Position numbers and translations under genes: made by a program. From Gammaproteobacteria bacterium (lineage in GTDB: Bacteria; Pseudomonadota; Gammaproteobacteria; DSM-16500): 10,307 nt of DNA. The DNA is taken from assembly GCA_004322325.1 (NCBI GenBank), contig SCTP01000232.1, positions 1 to 10,307 on the forward strand. Direction: 5' to 3'. Below, piece after piece: positions 1-6,781 of this stretch. Each line of letters starts with the position of its first letter. The stretch's first letter is position 1. The notes beneath the pieces are model-generated. The model worked only from the letters and a program-made list of their open reading frames with translations, ran no database searches and was not told where the DNA came from.

Positions 1-670
1 CTTCCGCCACAATATCGGAGGAATCAATAATATTCATCGATTTTTTCGTTAAGCGGTGATAGTGCTGAAAAATCCGCTCTTTGATAATGGGATAATGCGT
101 ACAAGCCAATAATAAAGCATCAATCTGATGAAGATCAGGATGGGCTAAATAGACATCTAATAAGGCATCAATCACGGTGTGATCACCAAATTCTTCAATG
201 GCGGAAGCAAGCAGATTGGTGGCATAGGAAGATAAAGAGATATCTAACTTTAGTTCCTCTACCTTCTTCTTATAAATATGCGAATTGACCGTTTGCCGTG
301 TGCCGATCAAGCCAATACGTTTGCTCGTGTAATTTTTCTTGAGAAAGTGAATGACTGGCGTGATCACGTCTAAGACGAGTGCTTTCGTGCCGACGTATTC
401 TTTGATTAATTCATAAGCAGCGGCGGAAGCTGAGTTACACGCGATTAAAATCAGCTTGCATTCTTGTTGTAACAACAGGTGAGCAATTTTGACCGCATAC
501 GCTTGCAGAGCAGCGGTGGATTTATCGCCATAAGGCATGTGAGCGGTATCACCAAAATAAATGATATTTTCTTTTGGCAATAGTTTAACCACCGCATGCG
601 CGACGGTAAGGCCGCCGATGCCGCTGTCGTAGATACCAATGGGTTGTGATGTCGAGTGATTGGATTTCAT
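1..670 (-). CDS. murI: Glutamate racemase MurI, 3' end beyond window
   Basis: Converts L-glutamate to D-glutamate in the cytoplasm for peptidoglycan stem peptides. The 223 visible residues carry the family landmarks: the N-terminal motif GIYDSGIGGL (12-21) with the active-site Asp15-Ser16, GDTAHMPYG (40-48), the first catalytic cysteine in ACNSASA (Cys78), and the second in LACTHYP (Cys190, followed by His192). These cysteines are the two acid/base catalysts of the family. The reading frame runs off the left edge, so roughly the last 40 residues of a usual 260-280 residue enzyme are missing. The ATG at 670 is chosen because it places the YDSG motif about ten residues in; there is no clear Shine-Dalgarno sequence before it. 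It is divergent from the small lipoprotein gene, with 46 bases between them. ACNSAS replaces the commoner ACNTAT, a conservative variant. The identification is secure. Confidence 0.95.
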   Translation of the reverse strand, partial: MKSNHSTSQPIGIYDSGIGGLTVAHAVVKLLPKENIIYFGDTAHMPYGDKSTAALQAYAVKIAHLLLQQECKLILIACNSASAAAYELIKEYVGTKALVLDVITPVIHFLKKNYTSKRIGLIGTRQTVNSHIYKKKVEELKLDISLSSYATNLLASAIEEFGDHTVIDALLDVYLAHPDLHQIDALLLACTHYPIIKERIFQHYHRLTKKSMNIIDSSDIVAE

Positions 671-689
671 GGGGCTATGATAGTATATT
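660..689 (+). promoter_or_regulatory. Possible promoter of the small lipoprotein gene
   Basis: TTGGAT (660-665) and TATATT (684-689) are separated by 18 bases and lie 27 bases before the start codon at 717. The -10 matches the sigma-70 consensus at five of six positions, but the -35 only at three. The -35 lies inside the first codons of murI on the other strand. Assigned by pattern only. Confidence 0.3.
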
Positions 690-716
690 TTATTTTTTAC
701 TTAAAGGAGCTCCGCA

Positions 717-824
717 ATGAAAAAAATCACAGGAATGATAGTGGTGATGATGGTGTTAGCTTCCATGCTAGGTGGCTGCTATTCAGCGGCGTGCCCACAA
801 CGACCAACGCAAGCGTCATCATAA
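717..824 (+). CDS. Very small predicted lipoprotein (35 aa)
   Basis: A 35-residue protein with two Lys after Met, a hydrophobic run rich in Val and Met (about residues 6-18), and a lipobox-like Leu18-Gly19-Gly20-Cys21, so cleavage would leave a lipidated peptide of only 15 residues. Residue +2 is Tyr, not Asp, which in enterobacteria favours outer-membrane sorting. The mature part has a second cysteine (Cys26) and is rich in Pro, Gln and Ser. A strong Shine-Dalgarno sequence, AAAGGAG at 703-709, sits seven bases before the ATG, which is the main reason to believe the gene despite its size. Its stop (822-824) directly adjoins the opposite-strand dapB stop (819-821), so the two reading frames overlap by six bases tail to tail. 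It has the size class of entericidin-like peptides, but I see no sequence resemblance to them. Function unknown. Confidence 0.62.
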   Translation: MKKITGMIVVMMVLASMLGGCYSAACPQRPTQASS

Positions 825-1553
825 AATCTCTTCTAACCCATAGACTAGCTGATCTAATGCCACGACTTTTTCACAGGCTAAACACACGCCTGGCATGAAA
901 CATTGCCGATCATGGCTGTCATGCCGCAAGGTAAATGTTTCCCCTAAGCCGCCGAAGAGAATTTGCTGATGCGCGATGAGACCCGGCAAACGGATAGCAT
1001 GGATAGGGATATGGTGATAAGTGGCGCCGCGAGCGCCTGGAATGGTTTCACGATTGGGTTTGCTTGGTTGATTGAGTATAGGATTGCCTTCAGCAAGCAT
1101 TTCCGCTGTGCGAATGGCGGTGCCGGAGGGGCTATCTGCTTTGCCATCATGATGCAGTTCGATAATTTCCACATGCGGCATGTGTTTGGCAGTTTCTTTA
1201 GCATATTTCATCATCAGCACGGCGCCTAACGAAAAATTAGGTGCAATCAATCCGCCTAATTTCAATTGTGCGCAACGTGTCTGTAGGGTATGAATTTGCT
1301 CACGGGTTAAACCGCTGGTGCCAATGACTGGATGAGCGCCTGCTTCGATGATGAGGGAGGCATTCTTAAACACCACCTCTGGATGGGTAAAATCGATGAC
1401 GACTTGGGCTTGGCTGTCGTGAATGGATTTTTGCAAATCGTATTCGCGCCCGGTTTGACCAACGAGGTTTAAGTTAGGATGATCCGCAATCGCTTTAACC
1501 GTCATTTGGCCCATGCGGCCGAAGGCGCCATTGACGAGGACATTGATAGGCAT
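819..1553 (-). CDS. dapB: 4-hydroxy-tetrahydrodipicolinate reductase DapB
   Basis: Reduces 4-hydroxy-tetrahydrodipicolinate to tetrahydrodipicolinate with NAD(P)H, in the lysine and diaminopimelate pathway. Counting from the start used here (244 aa), the N-terminal dinucleotide-binding motif is GAFGRMG (9-15), followed by VIDFTHPE (52-59), GTSGLT (78-83) and APNFSLGA (104-111). The catalytic and substrate-binding stretch is ELHHDGKADSPSGTA (132-146), with His134/His135 and Lys138, and the C-terminal block HDSHDRQCFMPGV is at 211-223. All are family hallmarks. An ATG at 1574 would add seven residues, but the ATG at 1553 puts the GxxGRMG motif at the usual distance and has a purine-rich GAGAAGA upstream, so it is preferred. 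The protein is somewhat shorter than the 273-residue E. coli enzyme but within the family range. It stands alone on its strand, divergent from higBA. Confidence 0.95.
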   Translation of the reverse strand: MPINVLVNGAFGRMGQMTVKAIADHPNLNLVGQTGREYDLQKSIHDSQAQVVIDFTHPEVVFKNASLIIEAGAHPVIGTSGLTREQIHTLQTRCAQLKLGGLIAPNFSLGAVLMMKYAKETAKHMPHVEIIELHHDGKADSPSGTAIRTAEMLAEGNPILNQPSKPNRETIPGARGATYHHIPIHAIRLPGLIAHQQILFGGLGETFTLRHDSHDRQCFMPGVCLACEKVVALDQLVYGLEEIL

Positions 1554-1581
1554 ACTGAATCTTCTCATTTTCATGATGCAA

Positions 1582-1596
1582 TGATAGATATTATCA
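1582..1596. promoter_or_regulatory. Fur-like 7-1-7 palindrome in the dapB leader
   Basis: TGATAGATATTATCA has perfect outer arms (TGATA/TATCA). Against the 7-1-7 Fur-box model TGATAATnATTATCA it matches 12 of 14 specified positions; the right half is perfect. It lies about 30-45 bases before the dapB start and just downstream of a possible dapB -10, a place where a bound repressor could act. It could equally be chance in AT-rich DNA, or a site for HigA. Confidence 0.3.
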
Positions 1597-1608
1597 CTAA
1601 TAGTTGTT

Positions 1609-1614
1609 ATTATA
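1609..1614 (-). promoter_or_regulatory. Possible dapB -10 element
   Basis: The minus strand reads TATAAT, a perfect -10 hexamer, which would start transcription near 1602 and give a leader of about 50 bases to the dapB ATG. No good -35 hexamer lies 16-18 bases upstream, so the promoter would be weak or need an activator. It sits about 20 bases from the -35 of the divergent hig promoter, so the two may interfere. Confidence 0.4.
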
Positions 1615-1632
1615 CAAATGCTATCGCCTCAT

Positions 1633-1661
1633 TTGACACCCGACACGTTATGGGTTACAAT
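1633..1661 (+). promoter_or_regulatory. Near-consensus sigma-70 promoter of higBA
   Basis: A perfect -35 TTGACA (1633-1638) is followed after exactly 17 bases by TACAAT (1656-1661), five of six -10 consensus bases. Transcription should start near 1668, some 18 bases before the higB ATG. It is the best promoter in the window, as expected for a toxin-antitoxin operon held down by its own antitoxin. Confidence 0.72.
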
Positions 1662-1662
1662 T

Positions 1663-1679
1663 ATAACGAAATTGGTTAT
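1663..1679. promoter_or_regulatory. Inverted repeat, candidate HigA operator
   Basis: ATAAC (1663-1667) and GTTAT (1675-1679) form a perfect five-base inverted repeat with a seven-base spacer, starting two bases after the -10 and covering the predicted transcription start. HigA-family antitoxins bind palindromes in their own promoters, so position and symmetry fit an autoregulatory site. The arms are short, so this is a candidate only. Confidence 0.42.
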
Positions 1680-1685
1680 TTTTTT

Positions 1686-1964
1686 ATGATAAAAAATTTT
1701 CAACATAAAGGATTAGAAAAATTTTATTTAAAGGGAAATGTATCCAAGATACAGCCAATGCATGAAAGGCGTTTGCGTATGATTTTGTCGAGGTTGGAAT
1801 CTATTCATAAACCAGAAGATATGAATTTGCCTGGTTTTAATTTTCATGCGTTACGGAATGATATGAAAGATTATTATTCCGTGAGCGTTAATAAAAATTG
1901 GCGAGTTATTTTTAAATTTGATGGGGTAGATGCTTTTGATGTTGATTACATCGACTATCATTAA
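1686..1964 (+). CDS. higB: HigB-type toxin, RelE-superfamily mRNA interferase
   Basis: Predicted ribosome-dependent mRNA-cleaving toxin, neutralised by the downstream HigA. The 92 residues match the family from end to end: the start MIKNFQHKGLEKF, the core FNFHALRND (51-59), SVSVNKNWRVIFKF (65-78) and the terminal DVDYIDYH. Proteus vulgaris HigB is also 92 residues; its active-site residues His54, Lys57, Asp90, Tyr91 and His92 align here with His54, Arg57, Asp90, Tyr91 and His92, so only the lysine differs, and conservatively. The frame is open further upstream, but the ATG at 1686 gives the family N-terminus and lies downstream of the promoter. There is no Shine-Dalgarno sequence before it, only a run of T, so translation should be weak. 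A hand count gives 85 G+C in 279 bases (about 30%), far below a sampled 60-base stretch of dapB (about 48%), which suggests acquisition by transfer. Confidence 0.92.
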   Translation: MIKNFQHKGLEKFYLKGNVSKIQPMHERRLRMILSRLESIHKPEDMNLPGFNFHALRNDMKDYYSVSVNKNWRVIFKFDGVDAFDVDYIDYH

Positions 1965-1972
1965 CTTCGATG

Positions 1973-1977
1973 AGGAG
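1973..1977 (+). promoter_or_regulatory. Strong ribosome binding site that sets the higA start
   Basis: AGGAG lies eight bases before the ATG at 1986 but only two before the in-frame ATG at 1980. The spacing favours 1986, although many family members are annotated with the two extra N-terminal residues. The contrast with the missing site before higB implies more antitoxin than toxin from the shared mRNA. Confidence 0.6.
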
Positions 1978-1985
1978 AAATGACA

Positions 1986-2285
1986 ATGTATAATCCACCC
2001 GCACCTGGCGAATTTATTCGTGAAATTTGCTTAGAACCATTGGGCTTAACAGTGACACAAGCCGCTAAAGATTTAGGAGTAAGCCGTAAAGCGTTATCGG
2101 AATTGCTTAATGGTAAAGCAGGAATCAGCCCAGAAATGGCATTACGCTTGGCAAAAGCTTTTAATACCACGCCAGAAAGCTGGTTGACCCAACAAATGCA
2201 TTACGATTTATGGCAAGCTAAACAGAAAGCGAAGTCTTTACATGTTCGAAAATTATGGGTGGGCTCTCAATCAGTTTCGCGTTAA
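1986..2285 (+). CDS. higA: HigA antitoxin, XRE-family DNA-binding protein
   Basis: Antitoxin that binds HigB and represses the shared promoter. The 99 residues open with the family signature [11 protein letters not shown] (3-13) and LEPLGL (16-21). The helix-turn-helix follows, from [20 protein letters not shown] (22-41) through [18 protein letters not shown], and then TTPESWL and a YDLWQAK stretch. These are typical of the HigA/VapI group. It begins 21 bases after the higB stop in the usual toxin-first order, so the two are co-transcribed. An ATG at 1980 would add Met-Thr. The last 15 or so residues ([14 protein letters not shown]) are less family-like, but the DNA-binding part is complete. 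The stop TAA at 2283-2285 shares bases with the stop of the convergent ATPase gene. G+C is higher than in higB (24 of 60 in its first line). Confidence 0.92.
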   Translation: MYNPPAPGEFIREICLEPLGLTVTQAAKDLGVSRKALSELLNGKAGISPEMALRLAKAFNTTPESWLTQQMHYDLWQAKQKAKSLHVRKLWVGSQSVSR

Positions 2286-3001
2286 AAATAATAAAGTCGT
2301 CTTAAATTTTCTGTTGCCAGAAGCTCTTCCACATGACCTTGCTGTGCTACCCCATTTGCAAATAAGAGTAGCACTTGATCACAGAATTGTCGCGCTAGAT
2401 TTGCATCGTGTAGCGACATGATAATGCTGATGCCTTGTTGCTGAGCAAGTTGACGAAAGTGTTGTAGTACACTGATTTGATGCCGCATGTCTAAGTGATT
2501 GGTGGGTTCATCCAGTAAATAAATGAGCGGCGTTTGTGCTAACACGGCGGCAATCGCAAGACGACGTTTTTCGCCACCGGATAAAGTGGTAATGGCTTGT
2601 TGCTGATGAGCGGTTAATTCCACGACTTCTAATGCCTGGTCGATGATGTGCTGATCATGTGTGCTGGGTTTTTTAAAATAAGATAAATGCGGATAACGCG
2701 CGGTTAAGCAGTATTCACGCACTGACAGTGAAAAAGTAGGGTGTGTGTCTTGAAATAAAATAGCGCGTTGTTTAGCGATGGTTTTAGGCGTCAGTGCGGA
2801 TAATGTATGTTGACCCAACCAAATCTGACCGCTTGTCAGCGGATGCAAGCCTGCTAACGCGTGTAAAAGGGTGGTTTTGCCGCTGCCGTTTTGACCCAGT
2901 ATTCCCCATATTTCGCCCGCTTGCAGAGTGAGCGTTAAATCGCGACAGATCAGTTTATTAGCAGCCTTCAAGGTGATGTGCTCAGCTAATAATCGCTTCA
3001 T
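2282..3001 (-). CDS. ABC transporter ATPase, FecE/BtuD type
   Basis: Energises an importer of the iron-siderophore, heme or vitamin B12 class. In 239 residues it has every ABC element in order: Walker A GQNGSGKT (36-43), Q-loop Gln84 in ILFQD, signature LSGGE (140-144), Walker B LIYLLDEP (159-166) with Asp164 and Glu165, D-loop NHLD, and switch His198 in SLHD. The start is the ATG at 3001, whose first bases form an ATGA overlap with the permease stop; a TTG 15 bases upstream is possible but unneeded. The overlap implies translational coupling and one complex. The substrate cannot be read from the ATPase: FecE, FhuC, HmuV and BtuD all look alike at this level. It converges on higA and shares the TTAA at 2282-2285 with it as paired stop codons. 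Confidence 0.92.
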   Translation of the reverse strand: MKRLLAEHITLKAANKLICRDLTLTLQAGEIWGILGQNGSGKTTLLHALAGLHPLTSGQIWLGQHTLSALTPKTIAKQRAILFQDTHPTFSLSVREYCLTARYPHLSYFKKPSTHDQHIIDQALEVVELTAHQQQAITTLSGGEKRRLAIAAVLAQTPLIYLLDEPTNHLDMRHQISVLQHFRQLAQQQGISIIMSLHDANLARQFCDQVLLLFANGVAQQGHVEELLATENLRRLYYF

Positions 3002-3927
3002 TTTTGCAGCATCCAAATAAAAATCGGCACGCCTATTAATGCCATCACCATCCCCACCGGCAATTGCTGCGGTGCAAATAGTGAGCGTGCCAGCGTGTCT
3101 GCTAGTGTCAGCAGACTGCCGCCTAATAACGCCGCCATCGGCAATACCAGGCGATGATCAAAACCGGCTAGCAGGCGCGTAAGATGGGGAATGATTAAGC
3201 CTATAAAACCGATGCAGCCGACTAACGTGACAGCGGTCGCCGTAAAGAGCGAGCTGAGTAAGTAAAGTGCAATACGATATTTCTCACTCGCCAATCCCAG
3301 CGCTTTGGCTTCTTTTTCACCATGTGCTAAAAGATTCAGCCCAGGAGCGAGTAGTACGCAAATGATCAAGCCGAGGAATAAAATCAACAAGGCAAACCAA
3401 GGAGAGTGAGCATTATTCAAGTCACCGGTCAGCCAAAATAACATGTTGTGCAAATCTGTCGCGGGACTGATTAACAAAATACAACTCATCGCTGCTGAAA
3501 AACCGCAAGCGAGCGCAATGCCAGCGAGTAAAAGCGTATGCGTTTGAAAGCGGTGTTTTCGCGTGATCAACCAAATTAATACCATCGTCATCAGGCTTCC
3601 CAGCCAAGCTCCTCCTGCCAGCCACGCTGCGTCTACCCCCCATAACATCAGTAGCAAGGTGACCAGGGCCGCTCCACTTGAAATGCCCAATGCATAAGGA
3701 TCGGCCAGCGGATTTTGTAACAAGAGCTGCATGAGCGACCCTGCCAAGGCTAATAAGGCACCACAGGTAAAGGCACTCAGGGTTCTCGGCAAACGTAATT
3801 GCCAAAAAATAGGGTCAAACACAAGTTGATGCAAGGCAATAGACGTACTACCTTTAGCGAAGGATAGTAAGATGCTCAAGCAGGCGACAAAAATCGCGCT
3901 AAAAAGCAGATAACGCGGGGAGGTCAT
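2998..3927 (-). CDS. FecCD/BtuC-family ABC importer permease
   Basis: Inner-membrane channel subunit, 309 residues and strongly hydrophobic, with about nine or ten likely membrane segments starting at 6-24. Family motifs are RLPRTL (45-50), QNPLADPYALGISSGA (71-86), WLTGDL (165-170), the coupling region GEKEAKALGL (203-212) that meets the ATPase, GFIGLIIPHLTR (240-251), LADTLAR (275-281) and LPVGM (289-293). It is slightly shorter than the usual 320-350 residues, mainly at the N-terminus. An in-frame stop 19-21 bases upstream leaves the ATG at 3927 as the only sensible start, though there is no Shine-Dalgarno sequence. It is first in a two-gene operon with the ATPase. No periplasmic binding-protein or TonB-receptor gene is adjacent, since rppH lies divergently upstream. 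The substrate could be a ferric siderophore, heme or cobalamin; I cannot choose. Confidence 0.92.
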   Translation of the reverse strand: MTSPRYLLFSAIFVACLSILLSFAKGSTSIALHQLVFDPIFWQLRLPRTLSAFTCGALLALAGSLMQLLLQNPLADPYALGISSGAALVTLLLMLWGVDAAWLAGGAWLGSLMTMVLIWLITRKHRFQTHTLLLAGIALACGFSAAMSCILLISPATDLHNMLFWLTGDLNNAHSPWFALLILFLGLIICVLLAPGLNLLAHGEKEAKALGLASEKYRIALYLLSSLFTATAVTLVGCIGFIGLIIPHLTRLLAGFDHRLVLPMAALLGGSLLTLADTLARSLFAPQQLPVGMVMALIGVPIFIWMLQK

Positions 3928-4001
3928 AAGGTGGAATCCGTTTGCTCAAAAGGTAATATTTTGAAACAATGCAAAGCATGAACGATTATAGGTGAGAAGA
4001 C
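3928..4001. promoter_or_regulatory. Divergent promoter region of permease gene and rppH
   Basis: The minus strand has a perfect TATAAT at 3985-3990, which could serve the permease gene with a leader of about 50 bases, although its -35 is poor. On the plus strand TTGAAA (3961-3966), 17 bases and GATTAT (3984-3989) could serve rppH, but transcription would then start only about six bases before the GTG. A small inverted repeat ATGC-AAA-GCAT lies at 3969-3979. No Fur-box-like palindrome is visible. AGGTGA at 3990-3995 is a reasonable ribosome binding site for rppH. Confidence 0.35.
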
Positions 4002-4508
4002 GTGATTGATAAAGCGGGTTATAGATATGGTGTGGGAATCATCCTAGTAAATGATAACCGGCAGGTTTTCTTTGCTAAACGGGTGGGCATGCTCGCTTGG
4101 CAATTTCCTCAGGGTGGGATGAAAGAAGAAGAAACGCCTGAACAGACTATGTATCGTGAATTGAAAGAAGAAATCGGCTTAAATCCTGAAGATGTACAAA
4201 TTATGGCTTGTACACGCCGATGGCTGCGGTATCGTTTGCCGAGTCGGCTGGTGCGTCATCATGCCAAGCCGTTATGTATCGGGCAGAAGCAAAAATGGTT
4301 TTTATTAAGGCTCGCCAATCAGCAAGCGGAGGTGGATTTACAAGCGAGTGGTGATCCTGAATTTGATTCTTGGGCGTGGGTGTCTTATTGGTATCCCTTG
4401 CGTCAAGTGGTGACATTTAAACGACGTGTGTATGTGATGGCATTGAAAGAATTTGCCAAGCTCGTTTTATCAAAACAGTTTTGGGAAGAAAATAAGACCT
4501 CATGCTAA
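4002..4508 (+). CDS. rppH: RNA 5' pyrophosphohydrolase RppH (GTG start)
   Basis: Nudix hydrolase that removes pyrophosphate from mRNA 5' ends and so exposes them to endonucleolytic decay. The 168 residues begin [12 protein letters not shown], close to the E. coli MIDDDGYRPNVG start, which supports the GTG at 4002. The Nudix box (38-60) fits G-x5-E-x7-RE-x2-EE-x-G, with Gly38, Glu44, Arg52, Glu53, Glu56, Glu57 and Gly59; the three last glutamates bind metal. RppH-specific blocks follow: WLRYRLP (74-80), [10 protein letters not shown] (93-102) and [12 protein letters not shown] (126-137). It leads a four-gene cluster, and its last seven bases overlap the start of ptsP. The C-terminal tail after about 155 is short and not conserved, as is usual in this family. 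Confidence 0.97.
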   Translation: MIDKAGYRYGVGIILVNDNRQVFFAKRVGMLAWQFPQGGMKEEETPEQTMYRELKEEIGLNPEDVQIMACTRRWLRYRLPSRLVRHHAKPLCIGQKQKWFLLRLANQQAEVDLQASGDPEFDSWAWVSYWYPLRQVVTFKRRVYVMALKEFAKLVLSKQFWEENKTSC

Positions 4509-6775
4509 CTATCTTGCGGCAAATTATTCAAGAAGTGTCCAGCGCTGAGCAATTTCAAGAAGCGCTGGAAATTATCGTCAAACGCACGGCAGATGCGTTG
4601 ACGACGCAAGCGTGTTCTATTTTTTTGCTTGACCGGCAGGGTGGGGAATATGTATTAGTTGCAACGCAAGGGTTGAATCCGCAAGCGATTCATAAAGCAC
4701 GTGTGCCGTTGAATAAAGGGTTGATTGGTTTTGTCGGTGAGCGGGAAGAGCCGATTAATATTGATGATGCCGCTAAACACCCGCGGTTTTTCCAAGTGCC
4801 GGAAGTGGAAGAAGAAGCTTATCGGGCTTTTTTGGGGACACCGGTGATTTATCATCGGCAAGTGTTGGGGGTATTGATTGTACAACAGCACGATCCCAGG
4901 CGTTATGATGAGGCGGAAGAAGCGTTTCTCGTTACGCTTGCTACACAGCTGGCGGCTATTATTGCACATGCGGAAGCCACCGGCGCGCTCGCTGAAGTGT
5001 TGACGAGGAATTCTAAGAATAAACGGCATGAGTTGGTGTATTCAGGCGTACCGGGTGCGCCGGGGATTGGCATGGGGATGGGGGTGGTGGTATTTACCCC
5101 GTTTGAGCTTGATACCATACCCGATCGTGTACCCGATGATATCGAGCTTGAAATTCAATTACTGGAAGCGGCTTTCGCGGGGGTGCGTGAAGATTTACGC
5201 TTGCTTGAGGAACGATTAGCGCCGAGTTTGCCGGCAGAAGAGCGCGCGTTATTTGATGTTTATCAGCGTATTTTAGACAGTGCCGATTTGGGTCAGGAAG
5301 TGGCGGAGGTGATCCGTCAAGGTAATTGGGCGCCCGGGGCGTTGCGAGAGGTGATTTTGGCGCATGCCAAGCATTTAGAGAATTTAGATAACGAATACAT
5401 GCGTGAACGAGCAGATGACATCAAAGATCTTGGCCGACGGGTGCTCGCGTATTTACAGCAAGGGGATCGAACGCACCTGACGTATCATGAAAAAACCATC
5501 TTAATCGGCGAGACCATCAGCCCGACGGATTTAGCGGAAGTGCCTGAAGGATGTTTAGCAGGAGTCGTTTCCGCGAAAGGTTCCAGCAATTCTCACGTTG
5601 CTATTCTGGCACGCGCCATGAATGTGCCGACTATCATGGGGGTGGGCGACGTCCCTATTTATGAGTTGCAAGATAAAAATCTCATTGTAGATGGTTATTA
5701 CGGCCAACTTTATGTCTCGCCGAGTCCCTCTTTAGCGGCTGAATTTGAACGGTTAGTGCAAGAAGAGCAAAAACTGGATGCCACACTCGAAGAAATCCGC
5801 GATTTGCCTGCGGTGACCAAAGACGGTCATCGCATTGGATTGTTAGTGAATACGGGGTTAGGAGCAGACATCAGTATTTCTCTGGCAGCAGGTGCAGAGG
5901 GTGTGGGATTGTATCGCACCGAAATTCCCTTTTTAATGCGCGATCGTTTTCCCTCTGGCGAAGAGCAGCGCATTATTTATCGCCAATTACTCGCTTCGTT
6001 CGCACCACGCCCCGTCACCATTCGAACATTAGACGTAGGCGGCGATAAGCCATTACCGTATTTTCCGATTGTTGAAGATAATCCCTTTTTGGGTTGGCGC
6101 GGCATTCGTATCACGCTGGATCATCCAGAAATTTTCCTCGCACAAATCCGCGCCATGATGCGGGCGAGTGAAGGGCTTAATAATATGCAAATCATGCTAC
6201 CGATGATTACGGATGCCATCGAAGTGGATGAAGCCTTGCGTTTGCTGAGAAAAGCGTATACTGAAGTGCGAGATGAAGGGTGTGAGATTGAGATGCCGGC
6301 CATTGGTGTCATGATTGAAGTGCCTTCAGCGGTTTATCAAGCACGTGCGTTAGCCAAGCGGGTCGATTTTTTATCTGTTGGTAGCAATGACTTAACCCAA
6401 TATTTATTGGCGGTAGATAGAAATAATCCACGCGTGGCTAGTCTTTATGACGCTTTGCATCCTTCCGTCTTACGAGCATTAATGCAAGTGGTAGACAATG
6501 GTCATCAAGAAGGTAAGCACGTGAGCATTTGCGGCGAAATGGCCGGTGATCCGGCAGCGGTGATGCTGTTACTGGCGATGGGGTTTGACTCGTTAAGTAT
6601 CAATGCGTCGTCAATCGGGCGAGTGAAGTGGGTGATTCGACATTTTACGCGGAAAAAAGCGGCTAAATTATTACACGAGGTGTTGGGGATGGAGAATGCA
6701 GTGATGATTCGTTGTCACATGGAGCTTGCGCTTGAACGTGCGGGATTGGGTAATTTGATTCGTGCTGGGAGGTAA
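4502..6775 (+). CDS. ptsP: PtsP, enzyme I of the nitrogen phosphotransferase system
   Basis: Autophosphorylates with phosphoenolpyruvate and passes the phosphate to NPr (PtsO) and then EIIA-Ntr (PtsN), a regulatory chain tied to nitrogen and potassium status. The 757 residues show a GAF domain (about 1-165), a linker and enzyme I N-terminal helical domain (about 180-300), and the phosphohistidine domain with [12 protein letters not shown] (360-371), phosphorylated on His365. The PEP-binding barrel follows, with [14 protein letters not shown] (471-484), [14 protein letters not shown] (508-521), [10 protein letters not shown] (602-611), [10 protein letters not shown] (625-634) and SICGEMAGD (675-683), which contains catalytic Cys677. 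The GAF domain separates it from sugar-PTS enzyme I. The ATG lies within the end of rppH with only a distant purine tract, so coupled translation is likely. Third positions are rich in G, especially in the first 80 codons. Confidence 0.97.
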   Translation: MLTILRQIIQEVSSAEQFQEALEIIVKRTADALTTQACSIFLLDRQGGEYVLVATQGLNPQAIHKARVPLNKGLIGFVGEREEPINIDDAAKHPRFFQVPEVEEEAYRAFLGTPVIYHRQVLGVLIVQQHDPRRYDEAEEAFLVTLATQLAAIIAHAEATGALAEVLTRNSKNKRHELVYSGVPGAPGIGMGMGVVVFTPFELDTIPDRVPDDIELEIQLLEAAFAGVREDLRLLEERLAPSLPAEERALFDVYQRILDSADLGQEVAEVIRQGNWAPGALREVILAHAKHLENLDNEYMRERADDIKDLGRRVLAYLQQGDRTHLTYHEKTILIGETISPTDLAEVPEGCLAGVVSAKGSSNSHVAILARAMNVPTIMGVGDVPIYELQDKNLIVDGYYGQLYVSPSPSLAAEFERLVQEEQKLDATLEEIRDLPAVTKDGHRIGLLVNTGLGADISISLAAGAEGVGLYRTEIPFLMRDRFPSGEEQRIIYRQLLASFAPRPVTIRTLDVGGDKPLPYFPIVEDNPFLGWRGIRITLDHPEIFLAQIRAMMRASEGLNNMQIMLPMITDAIEVDEALRLLRKAYTEVRDEGCEIEMPAIGVMIEVPSAVYQARALAKRVDFLSVGSNDLTQYLLAVDRNNPRVASLYDALHPSVLRALMQVVDNGHQEGKHVSICGEMAGDPAAVMLLLAMGFDSLSINASSIGRVKWVIRHFTRKKAAKLLHEVLGMENAVMIRCHMELALERAGLGNLIRAGR

Positions 6776-6781
6776 ATTTTT

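Noticed and set aside
944..1229. Open frames on both strands inside dapB
   Set aside because: They lie wholly within the secure dapB frame and have no ribosome binding site or recognisable motif, so they are frame shadows.
1479..1685. In-frame extension of higB upstream into the dapB region
   Set aside because: The added 69 residues are antisense to dapB and its leader, precede the strong promoter's start site, and go beyond the family's normal N-terminus.
1575..2285. Mobile element carrying higBA
   Set aside because: No transposase or integrase, flanking direct repeats or terminal inverted repeats are visible; transfer is suggested by composition only.
3950..4000. Fur box at the ABC importer promoter
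   Set aside because: Despite the iron-class permease, no 7-1-7 or GATAAT-type repeat is present; the only symmetry is ATGC-AAA-GCAT.
4655..5219. Several open frames of 60-125 codons across the start of ptsP
   Set aside because: They overlap the conserved GAF and enzyme I coding region and show no domain sense; G-rich codons in ptsP remove stops on the other strand.
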